The translations under genes were made by a program, and so were the position numbers. Below the pieces are notes generated by a model that was not told the DNA's origin, searched no databases, and worked only from the letters and a program-made list of their open reading frames with translations. DNA of 64,000 nt from Symbiodinium kawagutii (Eukaryota; Sar; Dinophyceae; Suessiales; Symbiodiniaceae): contig VSDK01009736.1 of NCBI GenBank assembly GCA_009767595.1, positions 1 to 64,000 of the forward strand. Direction: 5' to 3'. Below are positions 52,223 to 63,197 of this stretch, piece by piece. Numbering within the stretch: the first letter of the stretch is position 1; each line of letters starts with the position of its first letter.

Positions 52223-53193
52223 GTTCACAATTATTTACATCAATGATGCTTTGGCTGAGCTGACACCACCCCAAAGGGTTTCACATAACTACTGGCCACG
52301 GCTCAGGTGCTGAAGAGCACAAGCGTCATGAGAAAGCCACTGTAGTTGATCAACCTGCCAGCCAGCCAAGCGCTGCAAACGAGTCCCAGGGATGAGCTGG
52401 TGGAGTAAACACCCAACAGCCACCGATAACATGACATGCGTCAGCCACAAAAAAAGAATCTAGAGCCATGCTCTCGCCTTATTTTGCCTTCATGTGTGAC
52501 TTTCAGACTCATCAATTTTGGCCCTAGAGTGTGCACGCACCGCAGGCTTGGCCCCTTGCACCCCTCGCCAGGAGTGGATCAGGCGAGGGATGCTAGTTAT
52601 CAAAAAACAATTGTCATGAATTCATTGCAATGGTTTCCCCAAGTTGACCTGTCAATTGCCACCCCGGTCTTATTTGTAGGCGGGCTGTCGAACCTTGCGC
52701 TGGCCTGGCACATGTTGTCGAGCTTTGGTCTGGTACTCGGGGCTCAGATTGGGGTTCCTTCTTTTTGAGGATTAAAACTTTCCCAACAAAAAAACATCAT
52801 ACCTGGCACTGGTACTTTATGGTTTCAGCTTATGGGTTCATCTTAATTATCCAAATTGTGTTGAATGGACCTAGGCGAAACCTCTCAAGCTCTGAGTCGG
52901 GAATCAATCCAGCACTTGGTCAGGAGCCAAGTTGACTTCCTTGTGCACAGTTCTGGGAAATGAATTCCATCAGCACCACCGGCGCCGCTGCCTCAGGCCA
53001 ATGGACGACAATCCATGGTGCGAAGCCTCGCTTTGCCTGCAGCGCAACGGTGGTAGCAAGACACAAGTCAACCAGTTGCCATGTTTTTGGGCCTTTGTTT
53101 CAACATGCGGGTATAGCTCAACAGTAGATCACCCTAAATGTTTCCAACAGTCGCACATCATTCCAGCATTTTGCTCAAGTCCTAGTCCTAGCA
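52223..53193. other. Non-coding or unresolved stretch
   Basis: No exon that I can defend. A 55-codon frame starts at ATG 52,960 (MNSISTTGAAASGQW) and could be a small upstream exon. Otherwise nothing was seen. Confidence 0.4.
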
Positions 53194-55827
53194 ATGCCTA
53201 AAAAGGCTGAGAAACGAATTGATGGTACTTTGGATGGGCTGGCTGAAGCTTTGGATAATGACTCTAAACTTCGTCGCCGGGCATTGAAAACAGGTAGCCT
53301 TTTGACATGGCCAAGTGCTACGGAGAAGGGTGTGTTGTCACTACCCAATTTGGCATTGAATGCTGATGTCATTTCAGTGTTGGTTGAGAAATGGGCTTCG
53401 CAGTGGACTGATCCGGTGATGATTCCTGTGGATTTACTCAAGAAGGAGGCTAGGGCATCACGGGGGCAACATGTGTGGAAATGATTGGCGTAGTCATAAC
53501 GGCTTGCTGTGACCCTTCTTATCCATCATCTCTCTTTGACTTAAATCCTGCAGGTGAAGATCTTCCGCACAGCGTTGGAACTTGGAGTATCTCCGGTCGC
53601 TATTCACACGGAATCCCATGGAATCAAGAACTTGTTCACACTGATGATCCGACGCCATGATGGAAGTTCTAGAACAGATCCCTGGATTGTTTAATTTCAA
53701 GACAGTGCCTGCAACCATCATGTTTTGTCTTTTGGTTGAGAGTCGAGAGTAGGTTCACTTACATTGTTTTTCTCTAAGGACCCGAGGTTGGTCAAGCTCT
53801 ATGATCTTCTCAGCACCTATTGGAAACCGAGGCCTAGATCCAAAAGCAATTTAGAACTTGATCCATACACCGAGGCTGCTGATTCTGATGGCAAGGCTGC
53901 TGGGGCAGTTCAGGCTGGGGAGGATGCTCAGGCTGGGGAGGATGAACAGGGTGAGAAGACTGTTCCAGAAGTGTCTGAAAATCCAAGACTTGCTTCCCCT
54001 ACACCACATGCCATCGAAGAGCATTCCGAAGAGCAGCCCACCATGCGAACCCCAAAGAAAGCCACGAAGGATGGGTATGAAGAACATGGAGAAGCCTTTG
54101 ACTCACACCTAGCGTGGACACTTGGGGGAGAACTTCCACCAACCAGGAAATTGGGTTCCCCTTGGGTGCCAACCCCTCCTCGCTCAAGCATTCCCTCGAA
54201 GAGTGAAGATGATGAGCTGATGGAAGCAGAGGCACAAATAAGACAGCTTGAGTTTCTAGATTGCAAGCCAGTCAAGAAGGGAAACATGTGAAAGAGTTAG
54301 TCCGAAAATATTCCTACAATTTTGGTTTTTCCCATGTTGGATCAAGGATTGCTATGAAGGAGCGCAAGATTGCAAAGGTTAGTCAACAAATATCAGTGAC
54401 TTGGGGTCAGCTTCTCAGATCCAAAATAGTTTAATAATTAATGGTTCCCTAGCATCCTTCGCTCAGGTGACACCAGCACTCCAGTGGACAAAATGGAGAC
54501 GCTCCCGTTTGAGGCCACCCAGGTAGCACAGCTGATGGGCCCCACTCCAAGCCCAACATCAAAGCCAGAGAAAGTAGAGTGTGCGCCCACAGAACCAGAG
54601 TCCTGTGCGCCCACAGAACTGGAGCCACAGAAACACTTGCCCAGTCAATCAGTCTTGGAGACACCGAAATCCAAGATGGATGATCACACGAAAGCACCTT
54701 CACCCTCCGAAAGTGTCGCACTCGTTTTGGATAATGAGGAGCCAAACCTTCAAACTTGAATAGTGTTTCGCACTGGTTCCTGATGTTTCCTTATTGATAA
54801 TTTTTCCTGCTTCAACAACACAACAAGGGTTTTCAACACGTGGGTCAAATTGGTTCATCACCTTCTGTTCTGCTTCCCTGTTAGGATGCCATCACTCGTG
54901 AAGAGCAGCTGCGTGCTAAGAAAGGAGTCCAGCCGCCAAGAATGAAGAGACCTGCAGCAGCCAATCTCAAAAGACCCGCAGCAGCACCAAAACGAGGTAG
55001 CAGAAAGAAACCAGCAAAGCAGAATGAGGTCGAAGAGGATGAAGAAAACTTGCAGCAAGCAACACAGCATTATTCACCGACCAAGACTGAGGATGGTAAG
55101 GAGGATGAACCCACTGGTGATGCTGTTGATGATCTAGAGACTCCCATTCCCAAACGAAGTAGAACAACTACAAACAAAGGAGACACAGCGCAGGCAAAGG
55201 CAAAGGCGAAGGCAAAGGCAAAGGCAAAGGCAACAGCGAAGGCAGCGCCAAAAGCAAAGTCAACAGCACAGGCACCAAAGGCAAAAGCAAAGTCTAAAGC
55301 AGCCAAAGGAAGGAAACATGAGCCAGCTAAGAATGAGAAATCGCCAAAAGGAAAGGAAACACAGGAGGGATCCGGAAAAGCATCCACCACACCCAAAAAA
55401 AATCCCATACCTCTCAAGAAAACATTTGCCAAGCGATGGGAACCAACAGCTCAACCTACGAGGGCTTTTTGGCATGGCTTGAGGGAGGCATTCAACAAGG
55501 TCATTCAGCATCGGGTCACATCGCCGTCGACTATGGAGGAGAGGTTTGTTTGTTTTGGGTGGCGCCATTCATTTCTCTCTTTAGTGCATCATACCCAACA
55601 ATGTCAACTTGGTTCTTGACTGATGATTAGCCTTTTGCTTTCTTTTGCTTACTAACTTCTTCCCACCTCCCCATGTGATTCCAATGCAGGACAGCTTTTG
55701 GAAGTTCTGCGACACTAAGTTCAAGACGATACCCCAGCAGAGCCTTAATCTGGATGATATGCCAGCTTTGTCCATGGGTTGGGCTGAAGCGTTTTTGGAA
55801 GATGATGCTGTCAAAGGCCCCAAATAA
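53194..55827 (+). CDS. Gene A: dinoflagellate protein with acidic and Lys/Ala-rich regions
   Basis: Exon chain: 53194-53472 (MPKKAEKRIDGTLDGLAEAL ... PVDLLKKEARASRGQH), 53554-about 53668 (VKIFRTALELGVSPVAIHTE ... LFTLMIRRHDG), about 53779-54250 (DPRLVKLYDLLSTYWKPRPR, then a Glu/Asp-rich stretch), about 54272-54377 (VKELVRKYSYNFGFSHVGSR ... MKERKIAK|GT), about 54470-54757, 54885-about 55540 (MKRPAAANLKRPAAAPKRG followed by a long Lys/Ala tract with NLS-like KRSR), and 55690-55827 (DSFWKFCDTKFKTIPQQSLN ... stop). The first join is in phase; several later joins are not resolved. The Lys/Ala tract resembles histone H1-like tails and suggests a nuclear or nucleic-acid-binding role (inference). KRPAAA-type tails are, as I recall, frequent in Symbiodiniaceae gene models. 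It could form one gene with the downstream gene B. Confidence 0.6.
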
Positions 55828-56523
55828 CAGTACTTCGCTGCAATGAGTCTGTTCCAAACATTGTTTCATCCTGTGCCCACACCTTACAAAGACTTGACTG
55901 CCACTTCCCTGGAGGCCGGTTGCGCACCTGATCAAGCGGTCGTCAGCTGAGATTGCAGAGCATCGCAGAGCTGCTTAGAGTGGCCTCGTCGGTCATGCGT
56001 AGCGCTGCAGACTTGCTGATTTGTCCATTTCTCTCTTCACACGATAATGTTTTTGACAAGATTTAATCTACTGGGTTCAGTGTGTCCCATCGCAGGTGAT
56101 ATGCCGAAGGTGAGTGCTGCATTTCTGAAGCACCACTGCCACGATGAAGGTCAAACTGACATGGTTGCTGGCTAGATTCTTGCGAAGAAAATGCCTGCTG
56201 TAATCCCAGCATGTCCCAGAACTCTCTCGGCCCAAAGTAGTCTTTCATCAATTCAAAAGTCGTCACAGCAACCAGCATGAACCGGTGGCAAATGGACTTG
56301 ACACTGCGGCGATTGGTAGCCCTTGGCGCTCCCAAGGATTCTTAGCTTATCAGGGGTGGAAAGCCTATAGATTTTTAGGGGGGTAAGAATTGGAAGTAAT
56401 CAACGAGCTAGGACAAACAAACCGAGGGATTTGGCATCGTCCTTTTTGCCCAGGGGCTCATTGGCTTAGGAGTTTGTGAAGCTCGTGCTCCTCGTCTCCT
56501 TTCTCTCCCTTCTGGATCCTCAG
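55828..56523. other. Interval between genes A and B
   Basis: No exon recognised. A 5' exon of gene B must lie here or further upstream, because the first clear B exon begins at a splice acceptor rather than at a start codon. Confidence 0.4.
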
Positions 56524-58153
56524 AAGGAGCTGGTGTTCATCGAGATGTTCGCTGGTAAGGCACGGCTGACGAGGTTGGCCCGGTCAATGGGTTTTGCGGC
56601 TGAAGGGCATGACATCACTTTTGACCATGCTGCGAACTCCAGTCCATCTGGCAACAATGCCATGGACATAACATCGGATGCTGGACTAGTGTTTCTTGGT
56701 GTTACTAGTGCAATTGTAACAAACTTGTTCATGATTTTTGCCACCCCTAATCCAAAAGAGTGTTGCTAATGGATCCCTGGGTCATGACGTCATGAACTGA
56801 GGCTACTGATCAAAGCGATATTGGAATCTCGGTTTGAAAGAATGTTAGCCTTGGTTGGGCTTGTTTGCAGCTCCATGGTGGTGGTTAACGCTGGAACCTC
56901 CAAGCGTGACTTTCTACTGCCAATGGGGGATTTCGACCAACCTTCCGTGCTCTACTCCAACCTCATGGCTAGCAGGCTTGGGTTCTAATGTTCAAATCAA
57001 GCACCGTTTACGGTTTGAAATGGTTCTAGTAAAAGGGCCCCTGTCAGGTGTGCTCTCCTTTTGCTCTTGATCACAGCTACAGGATCCGTGTGGTTGTTGG
57101 AGAATCCAGGGTCGAGCGTGGTGATGTTGCACGACCACATGCAGAATCTGATCAGATTGTTGCGCAGAAAGGGCATGAAGGTCTACAGACAAACCTTTTG
57201 GATGGCTCATTACCATCATCCAAATATGAAGCTTACAAAACTTTGGTCCCAATCCAGTAGCATTTGGCGTTTGGATTTTGGGCCGCTCAAGGGCAAGAAG
57301 TGTGAACCAGAACATGAAACAACCAGGAAGTATTTTAACAAGAAGGGTGAAAAGAGGTTTACAGCTACTGCATCTTTGAAGCAAAGCCAGTTCTTGGGCC
57401 CCATTTAGATTCACCAGAAAGAAATTTCAATGTTGGCTGAAACATCACATCATCACATCGGTCAATCACTTCATTGCAATTGTTATGAAATTTCTTTCTG
57501 GCCACCAACCTTTTCTATTTGGGGAAACTTGCTTTTCAGGAAAAACGTTCTGGCTCCAGTCGATCAGCTTGCCGCTCAGGGACTATCCTCCTGCATTTGC
57601 AGCTCGAGTACTTCGCCTCCGCAAGAATCTTCTGCAGCACAGACCTTTGATGCCGATGGACATGGTGGGGCGGCAGGGGGCAGGTCAGAACCAATTGAAC
57701 TGTAGATCATGATGCGTACTTCGATACTATGGTAAAGTAAAGGCCCATTGGTCCACTGCAAGGATGATCTGACGTTGGGTAAACCAAATGAGATGAGATC
57801 AAATGTGTTAGATTTTCAAAAGCCTCCGTGACCCTTCAAAAACTATCATTTTAACAGGCGCCCTTTTTTTGGCGTTTTTGGGCCCCAAAAAGAAAAAAAG
57901 GGCACCTGTTAAAATCATAGTTTTTGAAGGGTCACGGAGGCCTTCTGCAATCTCAGCAATCAAATTTCCCATCTCATGTCCATGATGGCAGGTGGATATG
58001 AAGACCCCACTTTGCCATCTCATTGCTGGTATGGGAGATGCTTTGAAGTGCTGGAGCGAGGATGCTGCGCTTCATACTGTGGTGGCCTATGTGCGGTACT
58101 CTAAGTATTTGGTCATGCCCGAAGAGTACAAGTGTTTGTTGAAGAAAAGTTGA
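56524..58153 (+). CDS. Gene B: methyltransferase-like dinoflagellate family protein (5' end missing)
   Basis: Exons: 56524-56688 (KELVFIEMFAGKARLTRLAR ... MDITSDAGL), about 56802-56975 (IKAILESRFERMLALVGLVC ... VLYSNLMAS), 57048-57385 (ALLLLLITATGSVWLLENPG ... KKGEKRFTATASLK), 57540-about 57687 (KTFWLQSISLPLRDYPPAFA), and terminal 57992-58153 (LHTVVAYVRYSKYLVMPEEY, stop TGA). Joins 56975/57048 and 57385/57540 are in phase and both use GC donors. The first exon has an ExFAGxxxLT motif like motif I of Rossmann-fold methyltransferases and of cytosine-5 DNA methyltransferases, but no PC catalytic motif is visible, so an enzymatic call is not justified. I recall this exon order (FAGKxRLTR, ENPGSS, LRDYPxxFA, a terminal RxSKxLxxPEE) as a very abundant Symbiodiniaceae family, possibly spread by a mobile element. 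Confidence 0.68.
57822..57941. mobile_element. MITE-like foldback element in an intron of gene B
   Basis: Two 49-bp arms, 57,822-57,870 and about 57,893-57,941, are inverted copies with two mismatches; they start GCCTCCGTGACCCTTC. The 22-bp loop itself contains the palindrome TTTTTGGGCCCCAAAAA. The element lies between the exons ending near 57,687 and starting at 57,992. No clear target-site duplication was found beside it. Alternatively it is a stable RNA hairpin from a local inverted duplication. Confidence 0.7.
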
Positions 58154-58312
58154 TACATCAAAGCATGGTTTGGGGGTGACTGCGTGAAAAAGGGGTTCGG
58201 CTGCTGACAATGTCCTAGTACTCCATTCATGATCTGCTTGTCAATTTTTGGGAGGGAAAACGTGAGAAAACGCACAAAAACACAAAAAAACAAAAATAAA
58301 CAGATCGGAGCT

Positions 58313-58375
58313 GCGGCGGAACTTCCCGTCCTTGCGGCGGAACTTCCCGGGTTTGCGGCGGAACTTCCCGGACAC
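58313..58375. repeat. 21-bp GCGGCGGAACTTCCCG repeat, three copies
   Basis: Units start at 58,313, 58,334 and 58,355; the first 16 bases are identical and the last five vary. They lie about 160 bp 3' of the gene B stop, after an A-rich stretch. Confidence 0.93.
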
Positions 58376-58513
58376 CCTTGCGAGTGCAGTTTGAAACTAC
58401 TTGTTTGGATAATGTTGGATGTTTTCTGAAGCTTTTGGCCCATGGAGCCTGCTAGTCGGTCATTTTCTAACTCCACTTTGGTGAGGGGCTGCAATCTTGT
58501 TAGAAATTCGACC

Positions 58514-61500
58514 ATGTCTCTCGAATCGGACCCGGACTACCTGGAAATGGCAAAGCAGAAGGCGGAGTTGGAAGCTACTAGATTGATTTACGGTAAACTT
58601 AGCACTGACAACTTTATCCATGGAGCCTCACTTTATTTTCTTTTGCTTTGTACTGGGTTGTACTGTTATCATCAACAAACAAGAGATTAACAATGCTATG
58701 CTGGAGAGCGGTTTCACACTTGCCACTTCTAATTTTCAAGCCCATTGCTTCATTCAGTAACCACTACAAAATAATATCAACTTAGTGGGATAGAGGAACC
58801 ATTATTCACATGAGCTGTTTTGTAACCTATCTTAGGCTCGGGTGCGAAAGATCCGAGAACGAAGAGCAGCTGCTGCCAAACAGGAGGCTGAGTCAAGCCT
58901 TGAAGCGACTCAGGTGGTGCATTCTCCTGACAAAGCCATTGACAACCAGGAACACCCAGAACCCGCTGAAGCCCCACCAACAGTTCCACAGCCCGATGTT
59001 GCCAACCAGGAACACGCAGAACGTGCTGAAGCCTCACAGCCTGAGAAGGCTGTGGAGGAGCAAGAGGATGCCCTCAGTAGTGGTCATGATTCTGATGTCT
59101 TGGTCCAGGCTGTGGCGACCCTGGATTTAGTGAGCCCTGAAACTACTGGTGAAGAACCGACTTCCGTTGCCCCAAATGCTGATGAAACTGCTGGTGAAGA
59201 ACTGACTTCCGCCACCCCAAATGCTGATGAAGCACTTGACCCAAAATCAAAACTTAGCAAGGAAGAGAGGCGTCGTATCAGGGAAGAAGAACAGCTTGCC
59301 ACCGGTTCCCAAATTCCTGCTACTCCTTCGACACCTTCTCCAGTCAAAGACATTTGGTTGCAATCAAAACTGAAACCAGCATGCATGATACCCACAAAGA
59401 CCTGCCTGGTAGATACTAGGGTCCCACCACCAAATGATGCCAACAGCCATTGTCTGATACATAGTAGCTCGGTTTTGATCTCATTTCATCAGCGCCATTT
59501 CAACAAAAACTCGCTCCAAATGATTTGGTTGAAATGGCACCCACAAATGGTTTGCGAGGCTTGTATGGGGATCCACAGCCAGCAATCCAATAAACTCATC
59601 CGCTCATTTGTTTGTATGTGGAATGTATGTGCTTTGTACTACGTAAATTGTAGTCGAGAACATACTGGTATAAGATACTAGCGTCTAGCAGCGGTGAATA
59701 ATCAAATAACATTTTTTTAGAGTCATCTATTTAGAAATCTACAGTATAAATCATCCAAGCAACACATGAACATCAAATGATAGTTGAAAAATGGTATGGT
59801 ATCTTTTTGTTGTTTTATGAGTGTCATGTTTTATGTGCAGGTTATGCTTTTTTGATGTTGAACCCCCGATGTTTTTATCAAATCAAACGGTCAACACTTT
59901 TTCCTGGATCATCAATTATGGTTTTCCCTTACCGTCGAAACATTTCATGTTTAGCACTTTCAGCCTTGATAAGGACCTCACCGCGGAGTTCCGTGACGTT
60001 GCAGATGAGGAGCCGGAGGCAGTGGCGCCGGCAGAGGCACCACCTGAGCCGCTGACAAAGGCAGCAGTGGATAAGCGGCTTAGGAGGCTGATGACCCCTC
60101 GTGCAGATGGAACGTTGCTGGTTCCACCAGAAGTCAAGCAACAATGGGCGGATCCATTGCAAAGGGAGAAAGTCAAATTGTTGTTTGAGAAATGCGCTCA
60201 TCAACCGGACCGGGGGGCAGGGTGAAAAATGACATGAACTGGTTGTGCCAAACTGTGTCATGGGAAAAAGGTATCCTTTTTAATTTGCATTGTATCATTT
60301 CCCCCAATACACTACGGCAGGTAATCGAATCTATTGCTGATACGATGGTTCTCCATTCCTTATCATGATTGAATTGTATACTTACTTAGGTGGGACCCTT
60401 CATGTGGTTAATCGCCCAAACGAGAGCTCGCATCATCCCTCAGGATGCCTTTGTCAGAAAGACCAGGCGCATGTACCAGGAACTCAACGAGAACATCATG
60501 AATGTTGGCTGTGAATTTATGACCGAGAAAGATATGAAGGATGCTGGTTTTGATGAGAACCTCACTTCAAATAGTCATGACTATTTCGGGGAATTTTCAC
60601 TATGACAACAATGAAAAATACTTGATCATTCCCAAAATTATTTCAACTCCACACTCGCTGGTTGACAAAAGAAATGGCTGTGCTGATTGGCAGTTCTAAA
60701 CAAACGATGCCATGGGGTTGGCATTGCCAAGGAAGAAAATTAAGAACATCAAGAAACATTGCAGCTCCAAGCCGGCATTTACGAGGACACTGGTGAATGC
60801 TGGCAAAGCTGAATGAGATGTGTATAGATAGGTTCGGCTGCGCGTGATAATTAGGTCGGGTCACCCCTTAAGAACTGTAATGAATTCTTGTTGGATGGTT
60901 GTGGCATTTACTCTATCAACATTCAAGCAATGATCAGCTTTGGGGTTCGATGTTTTCCCGTGGGCAACCCTAGATTCTGATCCCTTGCGGCATCAGTTTG
61001 CCAATCACCAGGAAATCTAAATACGGAGAGGGAACGCTCTACTGGGTGGAAAGGAAGATCACTGGCGACCAAAGGCAACTTGCCCTATATCAGACGAGCT
61101 GACTACAGAAAAAAATGTTTTACTTATTCTATTTAAGTATTAATGATTGTTATAGTCATAATCCTGCTGTTGAACCAACCAACTTCGCCAACTAAGGCGC
61201 ACTCGACGCAGCTTGTTCGAACAAGTGATCGACGAGGAGCTGGACAAGGATGCCGAGCTACCAAATGTGGACGCGGGTCTTGACTTCCCCAATCCTGGTG
61301 GACTCCTATCCGCATAAGCTACACTGACTATAGATGAATTGGGTTGAAACAAGTTCCCAAACAAATTTGTTGTAGACACCACAAAATGCACATTAATTAC
61401 AGTTAGAATTCATAGTTCAAGGGTACAGGTTCGGTTAGAACCCTTTTGAAGTCCAGACCAACTACCTTCCTGCCCACTTGGTAGCCAAGGAGCTGTGGAT

Positions 61501-62617
61501 GGATCTGAGGCTGCCTCCCCGGCCACTGGAGCTCCTGGTGCCGAGCTGTCTGACGATTCCTTTTCTGATGACAATGGGAGTGAAGCTGAAACCGTCATGA
61601 AAAAAGTCAAATTTCCTGAGATTGAAAGCACCCAAAAAGTCCCAGGAGCAGCGGTCAAAGTTACAAATTGTCTTGAGAAAAGGCTTAAATCTTTGAAAGA
61701 CATTGAAGCAAAGTACAAGAAGGAGGAATCCCTGTCTGATTTGCAAACAACGTTTCTTAGCTTGCTCATGTTTTGCTGATGACATCTTTTGTTGATTGAG
61801 TAGTTTGTTTTGAACCGTTCATGCCATGCAGCGAATAGTAAATGCTACAAAGCTGAGGTTGAGCAACAAACTTGGCGACATGATCAAGAGGATGAACACA
61901 ACGTGCGAAAAGATTATGGAAAACTATCAGAAGGGTGTTTCTGATTCTTTCTCGAAAGCGTCCCCTTGCTGCGGTATAGACCATGCTTTGAACCATCCAT
62001 TCATTATGGAATCATTTTTTGTGTGCTTCGGCTGCTTCCAATGCCTGCCGGTCCTTGAGGATTGTGAAGCAGCTCAAGGAGTTGTACACCGATGCGAAGA
62101 CACAGTCCAAACCTGAGCGGTTGGCTACAAAATGCTGCAACCAAAAAGGCAGAAACTTTGGGTGAATGCAGCTGGCTATGAGTCAATATAAATCAACCAA
62201 CTTATGGGGGATTTCCACCAACAACAAGAGGGAAAACAATGGTTAATGATAGGGGAACCAGGGGTACGGGGTTTTGACCCACAGCCAGCTAAGGGCAGTG
62301 GAAGCCATCGTGATGGAAAAGCGTGCCAAGCTGGGGCCCAAGGCGTTCATCATCCCTATGCTTGAGTGGGCCATTCTCCTACTGAAACCCCCTCTTCTCC
62401 AATAGGAATCTCTTTGAGAAATCAACGCCTAGTAGAAATCATTCCTATTCTTAGCTCTTCTTGAGCCTCGTGCAATTTGAGGTCCAACCAACCTGCTCCG
62501 CCCAAAGAGGCGAAGGCAAAGGCTGTTCCGAAGAGAGCAGGAAAGGCCAAAGCGGTTCCAAAGAAGAGGGAGCCAGAGCCTACTCCGAAATCTAGCTCCA
62601 AAAGAGCTAAGAAGTAG
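58514..62617 (+). CDS. Gene C: charged, coiled-coil-rich dinoflagellate family protein with a basic tail
   Basis: Candidate start ATG 58,514 (MSLESDPDYLEMAKQKAELE), then exons from 58836 to about 59354 (ARVRKIRERRAAAAKQEAES followed by an acidic region with repeated TAGEELTSATPNADE-like units), 59964-about 60220 (KRLRRLMTPRADGTLLVPPE then VKQQWADPLQREKVKLLFEK), about 60391-60575 (ARIIPQDAFVRKTRRMYQEL), possibly about 60,700-60,795, 61197-61303 (SLFEQVIDEELDKDAELPNV), 61490-61751, 61832-61934 (SNKLGDMIKRMNTTCEKIME), 62060-62148, about 62295-62369 and last exon 62482-62617 (KAKAVPKKREPEPTPK, ending SSKRAKK and stop). Most boundaries are AG acceptors with GT or GC donors; not all phases were resolved. 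The KRLRRLMTPRADG and VRKTRRMYQE segments belong to a family that I recall as highly multiplied in Symbiodiniaceae; function unknown. The basic tail suggests nuclear location (inference). Confidence 0.6.
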
Positions 62618-62660
62618 GAGTATGACCTGCGAATCTTTCATCTAGAAATTTTGGAAGTAG

Positions 62661-62757
62661 GATGAGTGCGATGGCCGCATTGAGGGGATTTACAATGCAG
62701 GCTTGCGCACTGGAAAGAACCAAACGATGTATCACACACACAGTGAGGAACATTGTG
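62661..62757 (+). CDS. Candidate isolated exon between genes C and D
   Basis: After a TAG acceptor, the frame reads DECDGRIEGIYNAGLRTGKN and then QTMYHTHSEEHCA before a stop. It looks like protein and resembles the ends of other dinoflagellate multicopy proteins as I recall them. It could be an alternative last exon of gene C or a remnant. Confidence 0.3.
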
Positions 62758-63197
62758 CTTAGAGGAAAACACTGCAAAGCTCTAGCTCTTGGGTCACCCT
62801 GGATGAGTTTTTTTTCTTGGTTGGTTGTTTAACTCGTGCTCACTCCATCGGATTGTTCAACTTCATTGGCGCCCTGCATTGCCGCTGATCACAGCCAGGT
62901 GGCAACGATTCTTCGTTGGAGAGGACCATGGCGGAAGCGCTTGGTGAAGGCGTATGGTCCCAAGACTTGTTCAAAATCAATCCTGCCAGACTTATTAAAT
63001 TGACCTGGATAATCTGATCGATGATGCTTCTGGATACTTATGGGGGGAAAATAGTTGTGGTGATACAACGTTTGGGGAGCAAAATCCATTTCAAGCAGCG
63101 GCATTCCATTGCCAATATTAATCCACAACATCTAGTGCAGCGGCATTCCATCGCCAACATGAATCTAGCTTTGCCCAAAGTGAGTGCAGCCTAAATC

